Shown: positions 1 to 5,731 of the stretch, piece by piece | How positions within the stretch are numbered: the stretch's first letter is position 1 | Layout: every line of letters starts with the position of its first letter | Assembly: GCA_045576895.1 (NCBI GenBank) | Contig: JAZNHI010000053.1 | Span: 1 to 13,636, forward strand | Length of the DNA stretch: 13,636 nucleotides | DNA from: UBA3792 sp045576895 | Lineage (GTDB): Bacteria; Bacillota; Clostridia; Christensenellales; CAG-138 | Direction of reading: 5' to 3' | Translations under genes and position numbers: made by a program | Notes under the pieces: model-generated | Told to the model about the DNA's origin: nothing | What the model saw: only the letters and a program-made list of their open reading frames with translations | The model's database searches: none

Positions 1-785
1 CCGACATCCTTGCGGTCGAGATCACGCGCGTGACGACGACGGGCAAGGACGGCGGCAGAACGGTGCCCGTGGTGTATTACGTCGCGCATATCTACGAGCG
101 CGGCTATGACAGCTTCCGTCCGACCTTCGGACACTGGAACCACAACGGCAAGGAGCGCGACGACGCGCGCAGCATGGCGAACAACGCAAAGGCGGTGCTC
201 TGGATCACCGGCGACAACCTGATCCATATGGACACGGCAATGAAGGGCACGCTGATCCGCGACGGAAACATGTTCCAGAGAGCGACGCGCATCGACTCCT
301 GCTGGCTGAACCCGAAGACGCACACGCTCGAGATCGTGCACAAGAACGAGATGACCGCCGACGACCTTTGGGAGAGCGGCGTGGAAAACTGCTTCTCGTT
401 CGGACCGACGCTGGTGGAGAACGGCGTGGTGAACGAGAAGGCGAAGGACTCGCGCCGCGAGATCAACCCGCGCACGATGATCGGCATGATCGAACCGGGA
501 CACCTGATCGCCGTCGTCGTGGACGGACGTCAGCCCGGCTACAGCGAAGGGCTGAACGGCATCCAGACCGCGGAGCTGATGGGCGAGCTCGGCTGCGTGA
601 CCGCGTACAATCTTGACGGCGGCACGTCCGCGACCATGGTGTTCATGGGCGTCAAGATCAATCGCCACGGAACCGAAAAGTACCGCGGTGCGGGCGCAAA
701 GGCGCGCACGATGCCGGACGGTCTGACCTGGGGATATTCAAAGCTTGTCGGCACGTTTGCGGACATGCAGGAACAGAACGGCTGA
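1..785 (+). CDS. Phosphodiester glycosidase (NAGPA) domain protein, 3' part
   Basis: The reading frame is open from the window's left edge, so the start and any signal peptide are missing; about 260 residues are visible. The C-terminal half has the conserved pattern of the NAGPA-type phosphodiester glycosidase domain (Pfam NAGPA): FSFGPTLVENG, then RTMIGMIEPGHLIAVVVDGR, a GLNGIQTAELMGELGC helix and the hallmark NLDGGTSATMV near the end. Family members are usually exported and cleave or remodel phosphodiester-linked sugars in wall polymers; the substrate here cannot be read from sequence. The stop (TGA 783-785) lies only 10 bases before the next gene, so it may be cotranscribed with the redox-like trio downstream, though a functional link is not evident. 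Confidence 0.85.
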   Translation, partial: DILAVEITRVTTTGKDGGRTVPVVYYVAHIYERGYDSFRPTFGHWNHNGKERDDARSMANNAKAVLWITGDNLIHMDTAMKGTLIRDGNMFQRATRIDSCWLNPKTHTLEIVHKNEMTADDLWESGVENCFSFGPTLVENGVVNEKAKDSRREINPRTMIGMIEPGHLIAVVVDGRQPGYSEGLNGIQTAELMGELGCVTAYNLDGGTSATMVFMGVKINRHGTEKYRGAGAKARTMPDGLTWGYSKLVGTFADMQEQNG

Positions 786-795
786 TCAAAAAGGA

Positions 796-1212
796 ATGGA
801 ACGAACGACCGGAACGCGCAGAAAGCTGAATTGGCTGCTCACCGCAGCGGCGATCCTTTTTGCCGCTCTTCTGGTCGTTCTTTGTTTGCTTCTGCGTCCG
901 AAAACCGGCGCGCCGGACCGCTTCGTCATCCGTTTTGCGAACGGAGAGACGCTGGAGGTCCCCGCGTGGCAAACGAAAACGATCGTGATCCGCGACGGAA
1001 GGATCGTCGATTCCGTCACGGGCGAAGGCGACGAGAACGTGATCCGGATCGAAAACGGCAGGGCATGGATGGAGCAGGCGAACTGCCCGCATCACGAGTG
1101 CATGCGGCAGGGCGCGCTGTCCGCGGAAACGGTGCAGTCGCGTCCGCTGGGCACATGGATCGTCTGCGCGCCGCATAAGGTCTATGTCGAGTTTGCGGGA
1201 GGCGGGCAATGA
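796..1212 (+). CDS. NusG domain II membrane protein, EetA-like
   Basis: 138 residues. Residues 13-34 form one strong membrane segment; the rest is a small beta domain facing outside. It matches the NusG domain II family (PF07009): a VIRIENGRAWMEQANCPHHEC stretch, a central MRQG and a final GTWIVCAPHKVYVE strand. Cys97, Cys102 and Cys124 are in the positions usual for this family and may form a disulfide or bind metal. In Listeria-type extracellular electron transfer loci, EetA is, as I recall, a NusG-II protein next to EetB and a flavin transferase, the same order as here. The ATG at 796 is the first sensible start before the membrane helix, but AAGGA directly abuts it, so translation may depend on coupling to the upstream gene ending at 785; a TTG at 745 is the alternative. 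It overlaps the next gene by ATGA. Confidence 0.8.
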   Translation: MERTTGTRRKLNWLLTAAAILFAALLVVLCLLLRPKTGAPDRFVIRFANGETLEVPAWQTKTIVIRDGRIVDSVTGEGDENVIRIENGRAWMEQANCPHHECMRQGALSAETVQSRPLGTWIVCAPHKVYVEFAGGGQ

Positions 1213-1715
1213 AGATACGGACGCTCACGAAGATGGCGCTTCTGACCGCCGCCGCGCTGATCTTAGGCTATCTCGATTCGCTGATCCCGCTTGTGCCGTC
1301 CGTTCCGGGGATCAAGCTGGGGCTCTCGAATCTCGTCCTTTTATACGCCGTCTTTTACATGCGCCCGCACGAGACCGCGCTGCTCATGCTTCTGAAGGTC
1401 GGGCTGTCGTCGCTGCTGTTCGGCAACGCCGTGGGCGGGCTGTACGCGCTTGCGGGCGGCGTGCTTTCGGTTACCGGCATGCTGCTTCTGAAACGGATAC
1501 CGAACGTTTCCCCGATCCCCGTCAGCACGGCGGGCGGCATTCTGCACATCGTCGGACAGTGCGCGGTCGGCTGCGCGCTGATCTCGTACCGCCCCGTACT
1601 GTTCTATGCGCCGTGGCTGTTCCTCTGCGGCACGGTCACCGGCATTCTGCTGGGCGTTTGCGCGCGGGCGGCGTTTTACGGGATCGAACGGTACGAAAGG
1701 AGGCGCGGCGCATGA
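1209..1715 (+). CDS. Gx transporter / HepPP synthase component I-like membrane protein, EetB-like
   Basis: 168 residues, almost entirely hydrophobic with about five membrane segments. It carries the family hallmark PGIKLGLSNLVLLYAV (residues 33-48), followed by KVGLSSLLFGN and an LYALAGGVLS loop, typical of Pfam Hpre_diP_synt_I (PF07456), now often called the Gx transporter family. The old name refers to heptaprenyl diphosphate synthase component I, but this membrane form resembles small substrate-binding (ECF S-type) transporter subunits more than an enzyme. EetB of flavin-based electron transfer loci belongs to this family. Start ATG 1209 overlaps the preceding stop (ATGA 1209-1212) and its own stop overlaps the next start (ATGA 1712-1715), so the three genes are translationally coupled. 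The exact substrate is unknown. Confidence 0.85.
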   Translation: MKIRTLTKMALLTAAALILGYLDSLIPLVPSVPGIKLGLSNLVLLYAVFYMRPHETALLMLLKVGLSSLLFGNAVGGLYALAGGVLSVTGMLLLKRIPNVSPIPVSTAGGILHIVGQCAVGCALISYRPVLFYAPWLFLCGTVTGILLGVCARAAFYGIERYERRRGA

Positions 1716-2656
1716 AACGGATCCTTGCCTGTCTGCTGCTTTCCCTTCTGCTGTTCGGCTGCAGAACCGAGACCGCACATTCCGCCGCGGGCTTTGCCTG
1801 CGACACGGTCGTGACGGTCACCGCGTACGCGCCGCAGGAAACGGTCGACGCGACGCTGCGCATCTGCGCGGACTATGAAAAGATCCTGAGCAAAACGGCG
1901 GCGGGGAGCGATATCGACCGGCTGAACCGCGCAAACGGCGTACCCGTGGAGGTGCAGCCGGAAACGGCGGCGCTTCTTGCGCTTGCGGTCGAGATCGGAA
2001 CCGCAAGCGGCGGCGCGTTCGACGTGTCGATTGCGCCTGCTTCCGCACTCTGGGATTTCAAGGCGGAGGAACCGCAGATCCCGGACGAAAACGCGCTGCT
2101 TGCCGCGTGCGGACGGATCGACTTTCATAACATCGTGATTGACGAAACTACCGTGACGCTCAAAAACGGCGCCGAGATCGACCTCGGCGGGATCGCAAAG
2201 GGCTACATTGCCGACTGCGTTGCGGCGTATCTGAAAAGGCAGGGCGTAACGTCCGCATGCATCAACATGGGCGGCAACGTCGTTCTGATCGGCACGAAGC
2301 CGGACGGAAGCGCCTGGACGGTCGGCGTCCGCGACCCGAACGGCACGCCTGAGCAGAGCGAGGAGGTCCTTGCGCTTTCCGACGCGGCGGTCGTCACCAG
2401 CGGAACGTACGAGCGCGGCTTCGACCTTGACGGCGTACGGTACCATCACATTCTCGACCCGAAGACCGGCATGCCGGTACAAAACGGGCTTGCGTCCGTC
2501 ACGGTCATCGGAACGCAGTCCGCGCTGTGCGACGCGCTTTCCACCGCATGCTTTGTGCTCGGCGAAGAAAAAAGCCGCCCCGTTCTGGAACGGTACGGCG
2601 TGCGCGCGATCTTCCTCTATGCGGACGGAACGCGATCGGAATATCCCAATCCGTAA
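1712..2656 (+). CDS. apbE: FAD:protein FMN transferase, lipoprotein (ApbE/FmnB type)
   Basis: 314 residues. It transfers FMN from FAD to a Ser/Thr of exported target proteins through a phosphoester bond, using Mg2+. An N-terminal lipoprotein signal ends in LLFGC with Cys17 as the lipidated residue, so it acts outside the membrane. ApbE motifs are all present in order: FDVSIAPASALWDF (103-116), DLGGIAKGYIAD (157-168), NMGGN (185-189), TSGTYER (229-235), HHILDPKTG (245-253) and DALSTA (274-279), whose Asp and Thr are the usual metal ligands. The ATG at 1712 is preceded by AAAGGAGG (1696-1703) and overlaps the stop of the Gx gene. No flavinylation target (FMN-binding domain, PplA-like lipoprotein, RnfG or NqrC) is in the window, so its substrate lies elsewhere. 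A longer open frame upstream of 1712 is only a shadow over the Gx gene. Confidence 0.95.
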   Translation: MKRILACLLLSLLLFGCRTETAHSAAGFACDTVVTVTAYAPQETVDATLRICADYEKILSKTAAGSDIDRLNRANGVPVEVQPETAALLALAVEIGTASGGAFDVSIAPASALWDFKAEEPQIPDENALLAACGRIDFHNIVIDETTVTLKNGAEIDLGGIAKGYIADCVAAYLKRQGVTSACINMGGNVVLIGTKPDGSAWTVGVRDPNGTPEQSEEVLALSDAAVVTSGTYERGFDLDGVRYHHILDPKTGMPVQNGLASVTVIGTQSALCDALSTACFVLGEEKSRPVLERYGVRAIFLYADGTRSEYPNP

Positions 2657-2670
2657 ACGGAGTAAAACAA

Positions 2671-2694
2671 ATCCCCCGGACAAGTCCGGGGGAT
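2671..2694. terminator. Shared hairpin terminator between convergent apbE and the phosphorylase gene
   Basis: A perfect 11-base inverted repeat, ATCCCCCGGAC and GTCCGGGGGAT, separated by two A residues, lies 14 bases after the apbE stop and 14 bases before the minus-strand gene's stop. On the minus strand it is followed directly by a U-rich run (TTGTTTTA), giving a good intrinsic terminator for the phosphorylase gene; on the plus strand only a TTTT at 2700-2704 follows, at a distance. It likely serves both genes, better for the minus strand. Confidence 0.8.
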
Positions 2695-2708
2695 CGCTGC
2701 TTTTGGGA

Positions 2709-3449
2709 TTATGCGTCCGCGTAGGTCGTCATGCGGCGGATCAGGTCGAAGCAGAGGGTGAAGATGTCGTCGCGGTTCTCGTCCATGACGTGCTCGATCA
2801 CCACGTCCGTGACGGCGCCGGTCATGCCGGTGCTGTAGTTGGTGATCATGCCGAGCGCGGCGTACTCGATGCCGAGGTCGCGGCACAGCGGCGCTTCGGG
2901 CACGATGCTCTGCCCCACGACCTGCGCGCCGAGCATACGGAGCGCACGGGCTTCCGCGGCGGTCTCAAAGCGCGGGCCCTCGAGGCAGGCATAGACGGCT
3001 CTGCCGGAATATGGGAAGCCGTGCTGCCGGATCAGCTCTTCAAGCACGTTGTTCAGAGACTCGGAGAAGACGTTCTCCATGCCGGTGTGCAGCGCGGGAC
3101 GGTGTTCGCGCTCGAACGAGGAGGGACGACCTTTGGTGAAGTCCATGAAGTCGTTGATCAGGCAGTACTCGCCGAGCCGCATGGAATAGTCGCATGCGCC
3201 GACCGAGGTCACGCCGATCGCATGGGTGACGCCGATCTGATGCAGCGCGTAGACGTTTGCGCGGTAGTTGATGTCGCCCGGATCGTGCGCATAGAGAATG
3301 CCGTGACGGCTCAGGAAGATGACTTCGTTGCCCTCTTTGAGCTTGCCCTTGAACACGACGACGTCGCCGTAAGGCGTGGAAACTGCCTGCTCCTTGTAAC
3401 GGATCGGGAGCGTTTCGATATTGGTTCCGCCGATGATCGCGATTTTCAT
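2709..3449 (-). CDS. Purine nucleoside phosphorylase, MTAP/PNP family
   Basis: 246 residues, normal for a short bacterial member of the MTAP/PNP-2 family (Pfam PNP_UDP_1). It splits purine nucleosides with phosphate to give free base and (thio)ribose 1-phosphate, in the cytoplasm, for purine salvage. Visible motifs: IGGTN at residues 6-10 (phosphate loop), LSRHG and DPGDINYRANVYAL (46-69) of the phosphate/ribose site, CLEGPRFETAAEARALRMLG (155-174) and GQSIVPEAPLCRDLG. The base-contacting position in MITNYSTG is Asn204, where adenine-specific MTA phosphorylases carry Asp (TDYD); Asn suggests a 6-oxopurine such as inosine, guanosine or methylthioinosine. I chose ATG 3449 because GGAGGA (TCCTCC at 3461-3466 on the plus strand) precedes it and the glycine loop starts at once. 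A longer upstream frame covers the promoter. Confidence 0.88.
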   Translation of the reverse strand: MKIAIIGGTNIETLPIRYKEQAVSTPYGDVVVFKGKLKEGNEVIFLSRHGILYAHDPGDINYRANVYALHQIGVTHAIGVTSVGACDYSMRLGEYCLINDFMDFTKGRPSSFEREHRPALHTGMENVFSESLNNVLEELIRQHGFPYSGRAVYACLEGPRFETAAEARALRMLGAQVVGQSIVPEAPLCRDLGIEYAALGMITNYSTGMTGAVTDVVIEHVMDENRDDIFTLCFDLIRRMTTYADA

Positions 3450-3485
3450 TTCGATCAGATTCCTCCGTATGAAATTTGCGCTACT

Positions 3486-3514
3486 ATCATAGCACAGCGC
3501 CAGCCGAAATACAA
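3486..3514 (-). promoter_or_regulatory. Sigma-A-type promoter of the phosphorylase gene
   Basis: On the minus strand TTGTAT (3509-3514) and TATGAT (3486-3491) are separated by exactly 17 bases, close to the housekeeping consensus. The -10 box ends 36 bases before the ATG at 3449, leaving a leader of roughly 30 bases with the GGAGGA ribosome site. This makes the gene independent of the upstream lipoprotein genes. Confidence 0.65.
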
Positions 3515-3625
3515 GCGGGCGCGGCATTTTATTCGACATTTTCCGACAGAGAAACCGGAGCGGGGGCGGGAGTCGCTTTTCAATACTCCCCGCGAGAGTG
3601 TCCCGCGCCGCCGACTGCCGTGCGC

Positions 3626-4264
3626 TCAGTATGCATAGAAGTGTACCTCGATATACCAGTTCTCCGCAAGCGGTTCCATTTCCGAATAGCGGATCTGCTC
3701 CGCGGTGTTTTCCGTATAGATCAGCCGGACTTCATAGAGAATGCCGGGATCCTGATACGTCGTGTCGATCGCCCGCGGGAAACATACTTCAAAAAACGGC
3801 GCGGCGTCCTCCGTAAAGACCGGCTCCGGTCCGTTCCGGTAAAAATCGATCCCCGTCTTTTCCGACAGCGCAACCAAAGCCTGTAAACTCTCCGGAAGCG
3901 TCGCAGGATCGACCGTTACGTTTTTGTTCTGCGTTTCATCCCGGCAATACGCCTTTCCGTTCGCAATCCCGAAATACGGCAAATCGGGTATGTCCGCCGC
4001 CGCGCGCTCCAGAAGCGTCCGATGCTCGATGAAAAACGCTTCGGCTTCCGACCGCCTCTCTTCCGGCGGCAGGATCGGGTACGCCCCGTATTCCGTCCCC
4101 GTGCAGGTGAAAAACGGATTCAGCGCCGGATCCTTGACCTCCGGTTCGCTTGTTTCCGCGGGTAAGTCCGCAGGCTGTTCCGTCGCTTCACTTTGTTTTT
4201 CCGTTCCTCCCATGCTGCAGCCAAGCAGCAGGGCCGCCAGCAAAAGAATAACGATTCGTTTCAC
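3626..4264 (-). CDS. Small lipoprotein of unknown function (GC-rich member of a pair)
   Basis: 212 residues from the GTG at 4264. A short lipoprotein signal (KRIVILLLAALLLGC, lipid Cys16) is followed by an acidic, Glu/Thr/Pro-rich linker (about 20-45) and a compact domain ending in YEVRLIYTEN, YSEMEPLAENWYIEV. No known family is recognised. The C-terminal half resembles the lipoprotein encoded at 4421-5029 (shared (K/R)L(I/L)YTE, then E-x-L-x-E-x-W-(Y/I)), so the two probably share a fold. Start choice: three in-frame GTG codons exist (4285, 4273, 4264); 4264 has a GGGGTGAG ribosome-site-like stretch a few bases upstream and gives a standard signal peptide. It is the last gene of the minus-strand run from the ECF sigma gene, and no promoter is apparent before it. 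Role: extracytoplasmic, otherwise unknown. Confidence 0.75.
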   Translation of the reverse strand: MKRIVILLLAALLLGCSMGGTEKQSEATEQPADLPAETSEPEVKDPALNPFFTCTGTEYGAYPILPPEERRSEAEAFFIEHRTLLERAAADIPDLPYFGIANGKAYCRDETQNKNVTVDPATLPESLQALVALSEKTGIDFYRNGPEPVFTEDAAPFFEVCFPRAIDTTYQDPGILYEVRLIYTENTAEQIRYSEMEPLAENWYIEVHFYAY

Positions 4265-4269
4265 GGTTC

Positions 4270-4333
4270 TCACCCCGCCATACACAGGTTCTCAAAATAC
4301 GATTCCGCATCGATCCCGTCGATCAGGTATTGA
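4270..4333 (-). pseudogene. Possible 3' remnant of a lost gene
   Basis: Reading the minus strand from the edge of repeat element A, one frame runs open for about 21 codons in host-like codon use (YLIDGIDAESYFENLCMAG, then TGA at 4270-4272) and stops a few bases before the GTG of the next lipoprotein gene, the spacing expected of an upstream operon gene. The frame begins exactly where the repeat element ends, so it may be the tail of a gene removed or cut by the element. It is too short for a family assignment and could be chance. Confidence 0.3.
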
Positions 4334-4406
4334 TATCAGGAGGATGGTTCTCCTGTCACTTTTTGTTTTCTATCGGCTGTTGTCAAGAGAACCGTCCCCT
4401 TGACAC
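4334..4406 (-). repeat. REP-like palindromic element, copy A
   Basis: About 73 bases made of two hairpins. On the plus strand it starts with a CAGGAGGATGGTTCTCCTG hairpin followed by a T-rich run (TTTTTGTTTTC), then CTATCGGCTGT and a second hairpin TGTCAAG...CTTGACA. It shares CTATCGGCTGTTGTCAAGAG and the 19-mer AGAACCGTCCCCTTGACAC with copy C. Such GGGGACGGTTCT palindromes recur in many Clostridia and often accompany Y1 (RAYT-type) transposases, but no transposase is here. It lies 14 bases after the stop of the gene at 4421-5029. Confidence 0.85.
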
Positions 4407-4418
4407 CGACACCGACAC
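4401..4418. repeat. Three-unit hexamer repeat at the edge of copy A
   Basis: The end of element A (TGACAC) continues as CGACAC CGACAC, giving three tandem copies of a GACAC-containing hexamer between the element and the downstream gene's stop codon. It looks like local duplication of the element's terminus, by replication slippage or imprecise insertion. Confidence 0.6.
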
Positions 4419-4420
4419 GC

Positions 4421-5029
4421 CTACTGTAAAAACATTGTAATCAGTATCCATCCTTCGCCTAATTCTTCATAGGTTAGTCCGAGAAGATCGTTTTGATTTG
4501 CTTCTGTATATAGAAGTTTAAATGAGTAGAAGGATCCATTTACGTCTTTGAATACACGTGTTTCATAACAATAATATTTGCAATCCGACTTAAACAAAGG
4601 TGCTTTTGCATTCTCTCTCCATTCAAAATCGCAATCCGTAAGATATTTTGAATCAGCTTTGCATTGTGCAACAATTTTGCTAAATGCATTAGAACTCATC
4701 ATTTCATTGGATGATTCACCATCATTGTACCTTACTGAAAGTGAATAATCATCATATATACCAATGTGGTTTATATTATTATTCCTCATGTCTTCGGCAA
4801 GTGTAATCATATTCTCATGATTTCTTTCCCAAAAACCAATCAGATGGTTTTTTGCATCTTCAATGTCTACAACAGGAATGTGACTTAAATTGTCGTTCTC
4901 GTCTATATTGTTTTCGTACACAGCTTCTGATTCAATCATTTCATTTACCACACTGTTCTTTGCGCATGCAAAGCAAAAACCAAGTAACAGAACTGCAATT
5001 GAAAGCATTAGAAATAATAATTTCTTCAT
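4421..5029 (-). CDS. AT-rich small lipoprotein of unknown function
   Basis: 202 residues from the ATG at 5029, which has GGTGAT four bases upstream; the ATG at 5041 would add four residues and has no such site. The N-terminus is a signal peptide (KKLLFLMLSIAVLLLGFCFAC) with Cys22 the likely lipid site, though CFAC is an imperfect lipobox; Cys19 is an alternative. After an acidic linker comes a domain ending in YSFKLLYTEANQND and TYEELGEGWIL, which resembles the C-terminus of the neighbouring lipoprotein at 3626-4264. No known family is recognised. The gene is strikingly AT-rich (about one third GC in a sampled 60-base line) compared with the GC-rich genes around it, and copies A and B of the palindromic element lie on either side. 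Acquisition from elsewhere is likely; function unknown. Confidence 0.75.
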   Translation of the reverse strand: MKKLLFLMLSIAVLLLGFCFACAKNSVVNEMIESEAVYENNIDENDNLSHIPVVDIEDAKNHLIGFWERNHENMITLAEDMRNNNINHIGIYDDYSLSVRYNDGESSNEMMSSNAFSKIVAQCKADSKYLTDCDFEWRENAKAPLFKSDCKYYCYETRVFKDVNGSFYSFKLLYTEANQNDLLGLTYEELGEGWILITMFLQ

Positions 5030-5063
5030 CAGTATCACCATTTAGTCTTTCTATTCAGTATAA

Positions 5064-5149
5064 GGAAACACAGGGGGACGGTTCTTCTGTGTTCCCTTTT
5101 GGTTGTATCAAACTCAGTATTTACACAGCAAGAACCGTCCCCTTGACAC
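5064..5149 (-). repeat. REP-like palindromic element, copy B (divergent)
   Basis: About 86 bases. The left hairpin (plus strand AACACAG...CTGTGTT around GGGGGACGGTTCT, 5067-5093) is followed by CCCTTTT; the middle part differs from copies A and C; the right end carries the same 19-mer AGAACCGTCCCCTTGACAC (5131-5149), here with only a short CAAG/CTTG stem. It has the same orientation as A and C. Its right part forms the last 11 codons and the stop of the gene at 5114-5623, so the features overlap. Confidence 0.8.
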
Positions 5150-5623
5150 TTCATAGTTAGTCTTGTCGTCGACATCGATGAATACTTTTTCATTTTCGAA
5201 GTCAACTCTGATTTGTACATCGATTCCTGCTATAACCAGAACACTATTGAGTGTTGTATAATCAACGTATATTTGTGCGTCCATCATTTTCAAATAACGT
5301 GCTTCACTCTTTTCAGAAAGCAGCACAATAGGCTCTGTTTGCTGTTCTGTCTCCAGTGATAAAACATGTTTTTCAATATTATAATTGAATACTTTATCCT
5401 GAAACCGAACTTTTCTATATACGCCTTGAATATTGCCGTCATTTTTCCCACCTAAAGCTAAAATAACTTTTAGCAAAGGTAGATATACATCATTATCCTG
5501 AAAACTAACATCCGGTATTTCGCATTTTTCTCCGTTTATATACAGTTTGTCTGGCCAATGCTCTGAGGAATTACAACCCAGTATCATAAGCAACGATAAC
5601 ATCATTATCATCACTCTTTTCAT
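5114..5623 (-). CDS. AT-rich lipoprotein with a stalk (copper amine oxidase N-like) domain
   Basis: 169 residues. A lipoprotein signal (MKRVMIMMLSLLMILGC, Cys17) precedes LYINGEKCEIPDVSFQDND, VYLPLLKVILALGG and a later IYVDYTTLNSVLVIAGID, the alternating beta strand and 'YLPL..V..ALGG' pattern of the stalk domain family (PF07833, Cu_amine_oxidN1). These domains are wall- or surface-associated modules, not oxidases. I chose ATG 5623 (AAGGGA just upstream) over GTG 5641. The last 11 residues (VSRGRFLLCKY) and the TGA come from element B, because codon 159 starts exactly at the element's edge (5149). The original C-terminus has therefore been replaced or lost, and the gene may be truncated. It is AT-rich like its neighbour at 4421 and lies between element copies B and C; no promoter is visible in the 39 bases between it and copy C. 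Confidence 0.7.
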   Translation of the reverse strand: MKRVMIMMLSLLMILGCNSSEHWPDKLYINGEKCEIPDVSFQDNDVYLPLLKVILALGGKNDGNIQGVYRKVRFQDKVFNYNIEKHVLSLETEQQTEPIVLLSEKSEARYLKMMDAQIYVDYTTLNSVLVIAGIDVQIRVDFENEKVFIDVDDKTNYEVSRGRFLLCKY

Positions 5624-5662
5624 TGTTCCCTTACCTCCCACTCCACTTTTTCCATTTTAGGA

Positions 5663-5731
5663 TGTCAGGGGGACGGTTCTCCTGACACTTTTTTCTATCG
5701 GCTGTTGTCAAGAGAACCGTCCCCTTGACAC
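5663..5731 (-). repeat. REP-like palindromic element, copy C
   Basis: 69 bases, the most regular copy. The first hairpin has TGTCAGG (5663-5669) pairing with CCTGACA, with GGGGACGGTTCT inside, then CTTTTTT; the second has TGTCAAG (5706-5712) pairing with CTTGACA (5724-5730). On the minus strand it begins immediately after the TGA of the anti-sigma gene, with no base between. On the plus strand the first hairpin plus T-run is a textbook intrinsic terminator shape, pointing antisense to the genes. Confidence 0.9.

Noticed and set aside
1..785. A link between the NAGPA glycosidase and the redox-like trio as one system
   Set aside because: Close spacing suggests cotranscription, but the families have no known shared pathway, so no joint function is claimed.
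1184..1711. An upstream extension of the apbE frame to 490 codons
   Set aside because: The extension covers the Gx gene in another frame and is Arg/Ala-rich. The ATG at 1712 with AAAGGAGG and a lipoprotein signal is clearly the start.
1676..2683. A minus-strand open frame of 335 codons opposite apbE
   Set aside because: It is antisense to a gene with all ApbE motifs and shows no family features.
3568..3590. A GGGAGT/ACTCCC hairpin after the lipoprotein gene at 3626
   Set aside because: The stem is short, with a long loop and no T-run on the minus strand, so I do not call it a terminator.
2370..3638. A plus-strand open frame of 422 codons
   Set aside because: It crosses the apbE end, a terminator and the antisense of the phosphorylase gene, so it is not a real gene.
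5030..5063. A TATACT box before the AT-rich lipoprotein gene at 4421
   Set aside because: There is no acceptable -35 at the right distance, which would fall inside element B, and AT-rich DNA gives such boxes by chance.
4334..5731. A CRISPR array or integron attC array
   Set aside because: There are only three imperfect copies, at unequal gene-sized spacing, with no cas or integrase gene. The sequence fits a known type of palindromic REP-like element better; only the cassette-like layout is kept as a finding.
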